Position numbers and translations under genes: made by a program. Positions 26,391 to 35,084 of a stretch of DNA of 64,000 bases are shown piece by piece (position 1 is the stretch's first letter; the number at the start of each line of letters is the position of its first letter). This stretch comes from Peptostreptococcus sp. D1 (lineage in GTDB: Bacteria; Bacillota; Clostridia; Peptostreptococcales; Peptostreptococcaceae), in assembly GCF_900112955.1 (NCBI RefSeq), contig NZ_FONP01000001.1, forward strand, positions 62,001-126,000. The letters are read 5' to 3'. A model generated the notes under the pieces. It searched no databases, had not been told where the DNA came from, and saw nothing but the letters and a program-made list of their open reading frames with translations.

Positions 26391-28542
26391 TTTCTATTTC
26401 CTCCTCTGACAGCTGTGATTTCGCAATTTCATAGTATATATCGCAACTCTTTATTAAATCCTCATGGTTACCCTGACCTACTATTTTACCATCATCAAGA
26501 ACGATTATTTTATCCGCATCGATAATAGTATTTATCCTTTGCGCCACTATTATTACCGTCTTGTCATATAAATTTTTCTTTAAAGATTTTCTTAATTTTT
26601 TATCAGTATTTGCATCCAATGCAGAAAAGCTATCATCAAAGACCAATATTTCAGAATCTCTATCAATTGCTCTGGCGATGGAAATTCTCTGTTTTTGTCC
26701 ACCTGATAGATTCGAACCATCTTGTGATACCGAGCTTTCTAGCCCATCCTTTTTTTCATTCACAAATTCGTCACATTGAGCGATATCCGATGCTATCATC
26801 AATCGTTTGTTATTTCTAACTGATTGGGCATATTCTATATTCGAAGCTATCGTACCACTGAAAATAACAGATTTTTGTGGCACAATCGAAACTATATTTC
26901 TAAGAGTCTTTAAAGATATATCTTTAATATTTTCTCCATTAATAAATATTTCTCCAGATGAAGCTTCCAAAAATCTAGGAATTAGATTTACTATTGTTGA
27001 TTTTCCAGATCCTGTTGAGCCAATAATACCAAGAGTTTGTCCTTTATCTATTGAGAAGCTGATATTTTCCAATACACTTTTTGCAGCTCCATCATATTTA
27101 AACGAAACATCTCTAAATTCCACCGTACCTAGATTATGCACTCTAGTCAATTCGCCATCATCCTTTATCGATACTTCAGTATTTAAAACTTCACCAATTC
27201 TATTCGCACTAATCATCGCTCTAGGTAGTATCACAGACACCATGGAAATAAATAAAAATGCCATTATTATCTGCATAGAATATTCTATAAATGCCATCAT
27301 ATCACCAACCTGAATGCTACCAGAATCTATCTGTTTTGCTCCAATCCATATGATAAGAAGTGTTGTTCCATTCATAATAAACATCATTCCAGGCTGAAGC
27401 ATTGACATCAATCTATTCATAAATAAGTTTGATTCAGTCAAATCTAAATTAACGTCATCAAACCTTTTTTCCTCGTATTTCTGAGTTCCAAAAACTCTAT
27501 TTACCTCAATACCGGAAATAAATTCTCTTGTTACCAAATTTAGTTTATCGACCAAGGTTTGTATATATCTAAACTTTGGCAATGCTCTACTCATGATAAT
27601 TATTATTACTGTAATCGTCACTGCAACAGACAAAGCGATTATCCAAACCATTGATACATCAAGTTTAAATACGTTGTACAAGGCACCGACTGCCATAATT
27701 GGTCCATAGAATATAAATTTCAACAGCATAACAGAGGATTGCTGCACTTGTTGAATATCATTTGTTCCCCTCGCTATCAATGACGCAATCGAAAATTTGT
27801 TTAATTCATTATTAGAAAATGTAAGAACTTTTTTGTATGAATCTTTTCTTAAATCTCTCGAAACGGAAGCAGAAACTCTTGAACTCAAATAGCTAACTGC
27901 AATTGATAGCCCACCTGTAACCAATGACAAAATAACCATCAATAATCCAGTTTTCCACAAATAATCTTTCTGTATTTTTTTAATATCAATACCATTTCTT
28001 TTATAAATTGATTTTACAATTTTAATACCAATCTGTTTTTTCATAAAATCTGGTAGTGATTTTGCATTTCCGATTATTGGATAACTCGTTTTTGAGGAGG
28101 ATTCTACTCTTGAAGAAACATATTTTGCATAATTTACCAAAGAGTTACTCATGTATTTACCAAGAGTAGCTGTACTCGCCTCATTTTTTAGCACATAATA
28201 ATTCGTATTGAATCTGTCCTCAGGAATCATTTTTGTGTTACTATTCTCAAGCTTTATTTTATTATTCTTACTATCGTTTGATTTTGGTTGCCATAGTTCA
28301 TATGACTTTGCAATACTGCTCTTTTCTTTTTCCTCAGATAGGGAAATAACCATTGCGTAAGTAGTTTCATCCATAACCTTTGGTATTGAATCTGTCAATC
28401 CATCCTGCTGTATTCCTATATTTACGATATTGGATGTATATTTAGGCAACAAAAGCTCAAATTTCACCTGCACTATCAAAACTACTATCATCAATAGTAT
28501 ATATAGGATATACTTTTTGTAATAACTGAGTACCCTGTTCAT
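26377..28542 (-). CDS. ABC exporter subunit with degenerate ATPase motifs (heterodimer partner)
   Basis: The 721-residue protein is longer because of an extracellular insertion of about 150 residues between the first two membrane segments. Its NBD has Walker A GSTGSGKST and the proper signature LSGGQ. The Walker B is ILVFDDSFSALD (catalytic Glu replaced by Asp) and the H-loop His is Gln (VAQRINTI). This complements the partner, whose signature is degenerate. AAAGGAAAGGA precedes the ATG. It is the first gene of the exporter-permease operon; a TATAAT near 28622 is the best -10. Confidence 0.93.
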   Translation of the reverse strand: MNRVLSYYKKYILYILLMIVVLIVQVKFELLLPKYTSNIVNIGIQQDGLTDSIPKVMDETTYAMVISLSEEKEKSSIAKSYELWQPKSNDSKNNKIKLENSNTKMIPEDRFNTNYYVLKNEASTATLGKYMSNSLVNYAKYVSSRVESSSKTSYPIIGNAKSLPDFMKKQIGIKIVKSIYKRNGIDIKKIQKDYLWKTGLLMVILSLVTGGLSIAVSYLSSRVSASVSRDLRKDSYKKVLTFSNNELNKFSIASLIARGTNDIQQVQQSSVMLLKFIFYGPIMAVGALYNVFKLDVSMVWIIALSVAVTITVIIIIMSRALPKFRYIQTLVDKLNLVTREFISGIEVNRVFGTQKYEEKRFDDVNLDLTESNLFMNRLMSMLQPGMMFIMNGTTLLIIWIGAKQIDSGSIQVGDMMAFIEYSMQIIMAFLFISMVSVILPRAMISANRIGEVLNTEVSIKDDGELTRVHNLGTVEFRDVSFKYDGAAKSVLENISFSIDKGQTLGIIGSTGSGKSTIVNLIPRFLEASSGEIFINGENIKDISLKTLRNIVSIVPQKSVIFSGTIASNIEYAQSVRNNKRLMIASDIAQCDEFVNEKKDGLESSVSQDGSNLSGGQKQRISIARAIDRDSEILVFDDSFSALDANTDKKLRKSLKKNLYDKTVIIVAQRINTIIDADKIIVLDDGKIVGQGNHEDLIKSCDIYYEIAKSQLSEEEIENGKQ

Positions 28543-28752
28543 ATTTTTAAATATCCTTTCCTTTAAAAAAGCAATTAGCGGCTAGCTTTCTAAATCTAGT
28601 TATTCATCGTTAAAAACGTCATTATAATATGCTATCAAAAAAATCTAAATATATTATTAATTTGACGCAAATTCTCACTATTAATTATACCACAAATTCT
28701 ATTTTAAATAATAATTTTCCTCACACCATTTACAAATATACATACTCGCATA

Positions 28753-28801
28753 ATAAAAAAGAACTCACAGCATTCATACTTTCTGAATGAATGTAAGTTC
28801 T
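28753..28801 (-). terminator. Terminator after the parvulin-type isomerase gene
   Basis: AGAACT...AGTTCT outer arms with an inner imperfect CATTCATTC/GAATG pairing, followed by a T-run on the minus strand, 36 nt after the stop. Confidence 0.75.
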
Positions 28802-28836
28802 CTACATGAACAAGAATTTAAAATTTTGCCCTAATA

Positions 28837-29601
28837 CTATTCAGCTTTATTTATCACAAGAATATCTTTGTATTTATTCGTCAATTCGTCTAATTTTCCT
28901 ACAAAGGCTTCTCCTTGTTTTTTATATATCAAAGACGTTTCAACATCCTTTTTTGCGTCCTCATACTCACTTTGCTTCTGTTCAGTTCTTTCTGTGACAA
29001 GAATCAAGTGATATCCAAACTGAGTTTTTACAGGAGAAGAAAGCTTTCCTACTGGTATAGTAAATACTACCTCTTCAAACTCAGGAACCATCTGACCTCT
29101 TCCAAAAGTACCCAAATCACCGCCATTCATATTAGATGGACAAGTTGAATACTGAACTGCTGCATCTTCAAAAGAAATTTCTTTTTTATTTATTTTAGAT
29201 TCAACCTCCTTTGCCAAATCTTCATTGTCAACCAATATATGCTTTGCAGTAGCAGTTTCTTCTTCAATAAACTGTTCCTTGTTTTCTTCAAAGAACTTTA
29301 GTTTTTCATCTTCATCAACTGTAACAGCAGACAATAATTTGTTAATAGCATACTGCTTCAACATATTCGCCTTAATTAGTTCAATCTCTTTTATAAAATT
29401 TTCATCCTGATCTAGCTTGTTTTCAATTGCATCAAGATAGAATAATTCCTGATTAATCAAATCAGCCAATATTCTCTTTCTTCCCTCTTCATTGTCAAAT
29501 TGAGATTTTTGGAATTGATCCAAGCTATTCATTGCCGCTTCAATATCTTCCTTTGTGATTATCTTATCGCCTATTTTGGCCAAAAAATTAGTATCTGTCA
29601 T
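28837..29601 (-). CDS. Parvulin-type peptidyl-prolyl cis-trans isomerase (cytoplasmic PrsA/SurA-like)
   Basis: Peptidyl-prolyl isomerase and chaperone. The 254-residue protein has an N-terminal SurA-like helical domain (IGDKIITKEDIEAAM). A rotamase core follows (about 118-210): ATAKHILV, CPSNMNGGDLGTFGRGQMVPEFE and FGYHLILV. No signal peptide or lipobox is present, which separates it from membrane-anchored PrsA foldases. Monocistronic with a terminator at 28753-28801. Confidence 0.9.
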   Translation of the reverse strand: MTDTNFLAKIGDKIITKEDIEAAMNSLDQFQKSQFDNEEGRKRILADLINQELFYLDAIENKLDQDENFIKEIELIKANMLKQYAINKLLSAVTVDEDEKLKFFEENKEQFIEEETATAKHILVDNEDLAKEVESKINKKEISFEDAAVQYSTCPSNMNGGDLGTFGRGQMVPEFEEVVFTIPVGKLSSPVKTQFGYHLILVTERTEQKQSEYEDAKKDVETSLIYKKQGEAFVGKLDELTNKYKDILVINKAE

Positions 29602-29674
29602 ATTTTTCCTCCGTTATATTAACTTTTGCATACGCTCTAATAATAACATTATTTTCTAAATATGTCTATAGGTA

Positions 29675-30112
29675 TCAATAAAAGTAGGTCAGAACCAAAA
29701 GCAGAATCCCTGACAGTACCCCCACTACTCCAACATCATTTTCCTCAGCCTTGATAAGTCTCCATGACGAAAAAATCATCAAAAGACATAACATTATTTT
29801 TATATATAAAAAAGTAACATCTCGCGGAGCAATCATATTACTATATAGCGAAACCAAATATGCTAACGATGTAGTTAGCATAAAACAAAAATACCATTTG
29901 GTTGCTTTTGCATTTACAAAGCGCTTTATAATCAAAAACACAATGAAGATTATATCCATTGCAAAATAAATATTAAACAGAATTAAATTATAGTTCTGTA
30001 TTGTTATAACAATCCAATCGTACCAGTAAATTGGCCAAAAAACCAAGCATATAAGTCTAAAATATAATTCTAAAAAGGACAAGCTCTTGATGCTTTCAAA
30101 TATTTTTTTCAA
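29675..30112 (-). CDS. Integral membrane protein, unknown function
   Basis: The 145-residue protein has four predicted membrane segments and a Trp/Tyr-rich first helix. No family is recognised. It starts with TTG at 30112, preceded by GGAGG at about 7 nt. It diverges from the gene at 30213. Confidence 0.65.
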   Translation of the reverse strand: MKKIFESIKSLSFLELYFRLICLVFWPIYWYDWIVITIQNYNLILFNIYFAMDIIFIVFLIIKRFVNAKATKWYFCFMLTTSLAYLVSLYSNMIAPRDVTFLYIKIMLCLLMIFSSWRLIKAEENDVGVVGVLSGILLLVLTYFY

Positions 30113-30212
30113 GGTGTAACCTCCAAACTTTCAATATTCACTTTTAATTTTATAATATTTATGATAAAATTAATAGGGTATTTTTAATAATTATTAATGA
30201 TTGGAGGCTTAT

Positions 30213-30668
30213 ATGGGCATAAGAGATAAATTCGCCGAACAATATGCCAGACAAAAAACAATGTCTGGACCAGAAAAAAAAGCAAATGATATTATAGGAA
30301 AACTGATGATGAAAAAAGTAGCACCTTTTTTGATTCTTCTAATAGTTTTTTTGATAATAGGTGTTGTCGTAAAAGTCCCATGGTGGGGTATACTAATAGC
30401 TGATGTTTTAGTCGCAGTAGCTGCTTACTTCTACATGAAAAAAGCAGGACAAAAATATCAAGAATTTTTGCCTTATGTTGGTAATTTAATAAGTGTAGAC
30501 AAGAAAAATAAAGACGAGTACGTCTTATTGATTAAACAGGGAAAGAAACCTGTCAAATTAGATGTTAAGTATGGTGGAGAAGATTTTGTAAAAGTCAAAA
30601 GAAATTCTCTAGTACAGGTATCATATAACCCAGAAGGAAAAATAGCAATTCTTGTTACAAAGCAATAA
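30213..30668 (+). CDS. Membrane protein with two adjacent helices and a cytoplasmic beta-rich tail, unknown
   Basis: The 151-residue protein has a charged N-terminus, two closely spaced membrane helices (about 33-75) and a C-terminal domain of about 70 residues with alternating hydrophobics (YVLLIKQGKKPVKLDVKYGG). The hairpin topology would put both ends in the cytoplasm. GGAGG precedes the ATG at 30213. No family is recognised. It ends at a bidirectional terminator. Confidence 0.7.
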   Translation: MGIRDKFAEQYARQKTMSGPEKKANDIIGKLMMKKVAPFLILLIVFLIIGVVVKVPWWGILIADVLVAVAAYFYMKKAGQKYQEFLPYVGNLISVDKKNKDEYVLLIKQGKKPVKLDVKYGGEDFVKVKRNSLVQVSYNPEGKIAILVTKQ

Positions 30669-30746
30669 CTTTTTAACTAAATACATACACCAATCTTTTT
30701 TGACTGGTTGAATTTTAAAAAGGGCAGACTCATAAGAGTCTCAAAT

Positions 30747-30802
30747 AAAAGGCATACCCACATTCTCCACGTATGAAAAATGAATGTAGGGTATGCTTTT
30801 TT
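30747..30802. terminator. Bidirectional terminator
   Basis: AAAAGGCATACCCACATTC pairs with GAATGTAGGGTATGCTTTT (about 18 bp with one mismatch) around a 16-nt loop, between converging genes. A shorter palindrome AGACTCATAAGAGTCT sits at 30726-30741. Confidence 0.85.
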
Positions 30803-30835
30803 ATTTGTACCTTCTTTATGAGTTTTGTAAGTAGA

Positions 30836-31240
30836 CTACTCTTCCTTTAATCTCATACAAGCATATGAAAGAACGTCTCTTCTTTTTATTATACCAATAA
30901 ATATATTTGAGTCATCTATTACCGGAACAAAATTTTGGCTAATCAAGGCAGTAAATAAATCCTCTACATTTGTATCGACTTTCACGGTTTCATTAGTAAG
31001 TCTTCTAGGAATTTCCATAATATTCGTAGTCAGTACAGTATCACTAAATGATTGAGCTGATTCCAGAAACCAAAGCAAATCTCCTTCCTTTACTGTACCT
31101 AAATAATTCCCATCTTTGTTTAATATAGGTATTGAGGAAAACTTGTGACTCTTTAGCTTTCTCAATACTTCTCTTATTTCATCTGTGTCCAACACATGTA
31201 CAACCTCGCTTTTCGGTGTTAAAAAAAACAAAATATTCAT
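30836..31240 (-). CDS. CBS-domain-pair protein
   Basis: The 134-residue protein is a bare Bateman module: two CBS repeats (about 10-65 and 72-130), with SIPILNKDGNYLGTVKEGDLL and FVPVIDDSNIFIGIIKRRDVL as the matching strands. Such modules usually sense adenine nucleotides or SAM. No output domain is attached, so it may act through a partner. AAGGAG precedes the ATG at 31240. A perfect 10-bp inverted repeat lies upstream at 31303-31328. Confidence 0.9.
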   Translation of the reverse strand: MNILFFLTPKSEVVHVLDTDEIREVLRKLKSHKFSSIPILNKDGNYLGTVKEGDLLWFLESAQSFSDTVLTTNIMEIPRRLTNETVKVDTNVEDLFTALISQNFVPVIDDSNIFIGIIKRRDVLSYACMRLKEE

Positions 31241-31302
31241 ACTTACTCCTTTATAAATTATCAATTTCTAAAAATTAATAAAACATTGTGATATTTTTTA
31301 AG

Positions 31303-31328
31303 CATTTTAAGATACGTCTCTTAAAATG
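31303..31328. repeat. Perfect inverted repeat upstream of the CBS-domain gene
   Basis: CATTTTAAGA / TCTTAAAATG with a 6-nt loop, about 63 nt before the CBS gene start. It lacks a T-run in either direction, so an operator or leader hairpin is more likely than a terminator. Confidence 0.55.
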
Positions 31329-31410
31329 ACATATTTTCTATAATCAGTATAACACAGTACCTTAACTCAAGCCTTATTTTTATCATTAAAATATCAAAAA
31401 TTGTGAGCAG

Positions 31411-31456
31411 TTTTTAATACGATATTTTTAATACGATATTTTTAATACAATATTTT
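31411..31456. repeat. 14-bp tandem repeat, 3 copies
   Basis: TTTTTAATACGATA at 31411-31424 and 31425-31438, then TTTTTAATACAATA at 31439-31452, with a partial fourth copy. It sits in the roughly 400-bp gap between the CBS gene and cspA, which otherwise holds the inverted repeat at 31303 and the cspA terminator and shows no gene. Confidence 0.8.
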
Positions 31457-31540
31457 CAATGAAAAAAATTAAGTATCCACATAATAGTCTATATACCAAA
31501 ATTGACTTATACCTGGTGATATATTTTTATTATGTAAGAA

Positions 31541-31569
31541 CAAGAAAAGGATTGGCATAAGCCAATCCT
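31541..31569 (-). terminator. Terminator of cspA
   Basis: Perfect AGGATTGGC/GCCAATCCT stem with a 4-nt loop and a T-rich tail on the minus strand, 70 nt after the cspA stop. Confidence 0.85.
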
Positions 31570-31638
31570 CGCATTTGTAATCCAAAATTATTAATGTATT
31601 TATTCTATAAAATAATCTATATTATAATAAATCCAACC

Positions 31639-31839
31639 TTATATTCTTGTTACGTTAGCTGCCTGAGGGCCTTTTGAACCATCAACGATTTCAAATTCAA
31701 CCTTCTGACCTTCTTCTAAAGACTTGAATCCTTCTCCCTGGATTGCTGAGAAATGTACGAATACGTCATTTTCTCCATCAACAGATATAAATCCAAATCC
31801 TTTTTCATTGTTAAACCACTTTACTACTCCGTTTTTCAT
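31639..31839 (-). CDS. Cold-shock protein (CspA family)
   Basis: The 66-residue single OB-fold protein binds single-stranded RNA/DNA and melts RNA structure. Both RNP motifs are present: KGFGFISV (about 13-20) and DVFVHFSAI (about 25-33). It has its own promoter (31900-31928), a 5' leader with a perfect 9-bp hairpin and a terminator. Paralogue naming (cspA/B/C/D) cannot be decided from one copy. Confidence 0.95.
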   Translation of the reverse strand: MKNGVVKWFNNEKGFGFISVDGENDVFVHFSAIQGEGFKSLEEGQKVEFEIVDGSKGPQAANVTRI

Positions 31840-31862
31840 TAAATATTTCCTCCTAAAGTATA

Positions 31863-31891
31863 ATGAGTCACCACAAAGCTATGTGACTCAT
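31863..31891 (-). promoter_or_regulatory. Stem-loop in the csp 5' leader
   Basis: Perfect 9-bp stem ATGAGTCAC/GTGACTCAT with an 11-nt loop, inside the predicted leader about 10 nt before the AGGAGG. No T-run follows, so it is not a simple terminator. Cold-shock mRNAs often carry leader structures that control stability or translation. Confidence 0.55.
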
Positions 31892-31899
31892 CTTTACTT

Positions 31900-31928
31900 A
31901 AGATAACATACTTTTGACAATTAGTCAA
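31900..31928 (-). promoter_or_regulatory. Sigma-A promoter of csp
   Basis: TTGACT, 17-bp spacer, TATCTT on the minus strand, upstream of the leader hairpin. A second TTGTCA lies inside the spacer. It is back to back with the promoter at 31967-31995. Confidence 0.65.
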
Positions 31929-31966
31929 CAACAATCAGCCAAATTAAAATTAAAATATCGATTAAG

Positions 31967-31995
31967 TTGTTAAAGAGTATTTTATATGGTATCAT
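31967..31995 (+). promoter_or_regulatory. Sigma-A promoter of the pyridoxamine kinase gene
   Basis: TTGTTA, 17-bp spacer, TATCAT on the plus strand, about 39 nt before the ATG. Confidence 0.55.
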
Positions 31996-32033
31996 TATCA
32001 ATAGTATATGAATAAAAATATTTGGAGGTCAAT

Positions 32034-32858
32034 ATGCAGAAAAAAATAGCCTGTATCAACGATATTTCTGGAATAGGAAAATGTTCATTAACAGTTGCTT
32101 TGCCGATAATTTCTGCTCTAAAGTGCCAATGTTGCCCCTTACCTACATCTGTCCTTTCTAGCCAAACCGGATACCCTGAATATACTTTTGTAGATTTGAC
32201 AGATAGCATGAAAAAATACATTGAAACTTGGAACAGCTTAGGTAAGAATTTTGATACAATTTACAGTGGATTTCTTGGGTCGCTAGAGCAAATCAAATCG
32301 GTTGAATATTTAATAAAGCTTAATCCTAGCTCTTTTGTAATAGTAGATCCCATATTAGGAGATCTTGGAGAGATATTCCCTATTTTTTCTCAAGAAAATG
32401 TCGAGGAAATGAAAAAGCTTGTTAGAATGGCAAATATGATTACACCTAATTTAACCGAAGCAAATCTATTACTCGGAAAAAGAGCTGATGAAAAATATTC
32501 TTCAGATGATAGCCTATATGAAATTTGTAGAGAATTATCAAAATTGGGTCCTGAAACTGTAATTATCACAGGATATATTGAAGGAGATACAATTTATAAT
32601 GTTTGTTATAGTGCTACAAATGAAGAATTCTTTAGGGTCGGCAGCTTTTACAATAAACAGAGCTTTAGCGGAACGGGAGATATTTTCACATCGATAGTCT
32701 CAGGGCTGATTACAAGAGGCCTCGAACTAAAAAAGGCTGTTACAGCGGCAACAGGCTTTATAAAAAAAGCAGTGGAATATACCTCAAAGCTTGATAGCTT
32801 TGACAGAAATGATGGTATAATGTTCGAGCTTTTCTTATCAGACTTAACATCTATATAA
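32034..32858 (+). CDS. Pyridoxamine/pyridoxal kinase (PdxY/PdxK-like)
   Basis: Ribokinase-fold enzyme that phosphorylates B6 vitamers for salvage to pyridoxal phosphate. The 274-residue protein starts with ACINDISGIGKCSLTVALPI. It continues with LPTSVLSSQTGYP, has VDPILGD and TPNLTEANLL in the middle, and ends with the anion-hole/catalytic motif FSGTGDIF near residue 216. GGAGG precedes the ATG at 32034. Monocistronic, ending at a shared terminator. An HMP kinase role is less likely given the SSQTGYP pattern. Confidence 0.88.
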   Translation: MQKKIACINDISGIGKCSLTVALPIISALKCQCCPLPTSVLSSQTGYPEYTFVDLTDSMKKYIETWNSLGKNFDTIYSGFLGSLEQIKSVEYLIKLNPSSFVIVDPILGDLGEIFPIFSQENVEEMKKLVRMANMITPNLTEANLLLGKRADEKYSSDDSLYEICRELSKLGPETVIITGYIEGDTIYNVCYSATNEEFFRVGSFYNKQSFSGTGDIFTSIVSGLITRGLELKKAVTAATGFIKKAVEYTSKLDSFDRNDGIMFELFLSDLTSI

Positions 32859-32899
32859 TATCTAATTGAAATTAACATAGTTCAAAAATGCTTAAACAT

Positions 32900-32947
32900 A
32901 AAAAGGTAGTGTATCAGAATAATAACCCTCTGATACTCTACCTTTTT
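32900..32947. terminator. Bidirectional terminator between the PLP kinase and glutamine synthetase genes
   Basis: AAAAAGGTAG...CTACCTTTTT outer arms plus TATCAG/CTGATA inner arms, with A/T tracts on both sides, between converging genes. Confidence 0.85.
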
Positions 32948-33025
32948 GTGTTCATCAAATATATTCAACTAGATAATTCAGTTTTATATATTTTTTGTTT
33001 CTGTACTTTTTTATATCTTAATTTT

Positions 33026-34927
33026 TTAATAGATATTTTTTCTATAATTTACATATAGCTGCTGTATTTCTTCCATTTTTGACTTCGCAATTATCTGCAA
33101 ATCCGATGCTTCCTTATAGTTGCCAAGATCTATAGCATTTTTTATCATACCATATATTGAAGGACCTTTTAACGTGTTCTTCATCAAATCAAATTTAATC
33201 TGAACAATTGAATCCCACATTACCTCATCCAATGCATCCATATTTTCACTTGTATGAAGCTTTACGAAGGTTCTAAGCAGTCTAATATTTCTATCAATTA
33301 TTCTTGAAGAAAGCTTCTTTTTCCATTTATCAAGAGATCCGGCCCTGAAAGAATTTAAGATACTCTCTGTAAACACATCTCCACAAGTCAATACCTTTAG
33401 CTTTTCTGGATAGTTCTCAAAATTTAACATCGCTTCATATACGGTTGCTGGTGGAATACCGAACATTTTGTTTCTTTCTTCCAATGTGTAGAATTCAAAT
33501 ACATTGTTTTCATCTCTATACTTTCTTCCCTTTTCAAGATAAAAACCTATTTCTTCCTCTGACTTTGATATTTCCTTTTCCAATTCCTTTGTATCGAATT
33601 TTCCATTTTCCACTACTGCCAAAATACCATCCAACATAGTTTGATAGCAACCTGATATTACAAGGTACTTGTTCGACTGAGGATTTGGAGACCTCAATTC
33701 AAATCTCAAGGTCTTCGGATTTTCAATATCCCTGATTAATCCTACCAGTACTGATCTATTTCTTGATGGTATCTCATATGAATGTCCCAAAGATGTAACA
33801 GTACAAACAGGTGCTTCAAATCCAGGAACTAGTCTGTTAAATCCATCATTCGTATTTGTTACAATTGGAGCCAAAACCTCATAATTCTTTAATATACCCA
33901 TTAATGCCCCATATCCGATTGGACTCAAATAATCGTCTCTAAGATTCTTGGGAGCAAATAGGTTTACAATTTTACCATTTTTTAGCTTTGCACTAACTCC
34001 AACATGAGCATGTGCTCCACTTCCTGCTACTCCATGAATTGGCTTTGCTTTAAAACTAACCTCAAGTCCATGTGATTCAAATATATCATATACTACCTCT
34101 CTAACTAACAACTCGTTATCCGCTGCCTGTAAAGGCGTATTGAACTTCCATGAAATCTCAAGCTGCTCCATTGCATGATTTGTCGATCCTTCATTGTTAA
34201 TTGAGCTATGTATACCACCTACCTCCTTATGAGCCATCTCAGGTTCAAGTCCGTATCTTTCAAGCTCAATTAAACACATTTCCAAGCAAGTTCTGATTAT
34301 ACCATGGGTTCTCTTCCAGTACTGCTCTTTTAGACTTTGAGAAACGAACAATTTTTCCAAATCTGCTTTATCTTCTGGAGTATTAACCCAAAATTCCAGC
34401 TCTGTAGCAGATGTCAGCCCTATTTCTTCTATTTCTTCAGGAGAATTTATATCTGTGTTATCTAAAACCTGAGGATATTTGTTGATAATATCTAGGATGC
34501 TTTGCTTGAAATGCTCCTCAGCCCTCTTCAACGTAGCTCTAGAACAAACTTTTTTGTTATCGTGAATAAGGAATGCTGGAATCTTTAAGGTTCCGATCGG
34601 TTTCTCCGTTTCTTCATCATAGAAATTGTGATTATAGTCAACAAACCATGTCGCATCTTTGTCCGCCATTAAATCTACCTTGGCATTGTTTAATGTTGCT
34701 ATATCATGCAGCTCAACAGAAGAGCCATCCGTTTGAATACTAGAATTTAAAAAAGAATCAATGTCGTCTAGAAATAAGCTAACTGGAATTTTTTCATCAG
34801 TCGCATGCCCCCCCAAATCGACACCCATAAGAGAAACAAATTTAATATTTTTGTTGTCACTAAGAATCCTTTCTAGAGCATCAGACGAATGTTCGTTCTT
34901 TTTTATGTAATATAATAACTCCGACAT
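33026..34927 (-). CDS. Glutamine synthetase family protein (long form)
   Basis: ATP-dependent ligase of the glutamine synthetase superfamily, probably glutamate to glutamine. The 633-residue protein is far longer than GSI (about 445). Metal- and substrate-site motifs are AHKEVGGIHSSIN, NHAMEQLEISW and GSGAHAHVGVSA. SLGHSYEIPSRNRS and LRFELRSPNPQSNKY follow. A roughly 150-residue helical C-terminus follows the catalytic core. GGAGG precedes the ATG; a hairpin sits directly upstream of that site. The length and C-terminal extension place it outside GSI, so a specialised substrate cannot be excluded. Confidence 0.82.
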   Translation of the reverse strand: MSELLYYIKKNEHSSDALERILSDNKNIKFVSLMGVDLGGHATDEKIPVSLFLDDIDSFLNSSIQTDGSSVELHDIATLNNAKVDLMADKDATWFVDYNHNFYDEETEKPIGTLKIPAFLIHDNKKVCSRATLKRAEEHFKQSILDIINKYPQVLDNTDINSPEEIEEIGLTSATELEFWVNTPEDKADLEKLFVSQSLKEQYWKRTHGIIRTCLEMCLIELERYGLEPEMAHKEVGGIHSSINNEGSTNHAMEQLEISWKFNTPLQAADNELLVREVVYDIFESHGLEVSFKAKPIHGVAGSGAHAHVGVSAKLKNGKIVNLFAPKNLRDDYLSPIGYGALMGILKNYEVLAPIVTNTNDGFNRLVPGFEAPVCTVTSLGHSYEIPSRNRSVLVGLIRDIENPKTLRFELRSPNPQSNKYLVISGCYQTMLDGILAVVENGKFDTKELEKEISKSEEEIGFYLEKGRKYRDENNVFEFYTLEERNKMFGIPPATVYEAMLNFENYPEKLKVLTCGDVFTESILNSFRAGSLDKWKKKLSSRIIDRNIRLLRTFVKLHTSENMDALDEVMWDSIVQIKFDLMKNTLKGPSIYGMIKNAIDLGNYKEASDLQIIAKSKMEEIQQLYVNYRKNIY

Positions 34928-34941
34928 ACTAACCTCCTGAA

Positions 34942-34981
34942 ATGCGAATTATTTTTTCAAAAAAATATTTTTTATTCGCAT
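34942..34981 (-). promoter_or_regulatory. Leader hairpin abutting the glutamine synthetase ribosome site
   Basis: Perfect 8-bp arms ATGCGAAT/ATTCGCAT close around an A/T-rich interior that can form a second stem. The 3' arm ends 4 nt before AGGAGG. It lies wholly inside the roughly 65-nt leader of this gene. Confidence 0.55.
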
Positions 34982-34998
34982 ACATATTTTTTCTATTT

Positions 34999-35027
34999 AT
35001 TATATAACATTACTAATCAATTTTCAA
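34999..35027 (-). promoter_or_regulatory. Sigma-A promoter of the glutamine synthetase gene
   Basis: TTGAAA, 17-bp spacer, TATAAT on the minus strand. Immediately upstream, at 35027-35059, is a perfect 10-bp AT-only inverted repeat ATAAAAATAT/ATATTTTTAT that could be an operator or the exoA terminator. Confidence 0.7.
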
Positions 35028-35084
35028 TAAAAATATAGATATTATCGTAATATTTTTATGAATTTTGCTTCAATAATACAAACA

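Noticed and set aside
31411-31456. Short direct repeats considered as a CRISPR array
   Set aside because: Units are contiguous 14-mers without spacers and no cas gene is present.
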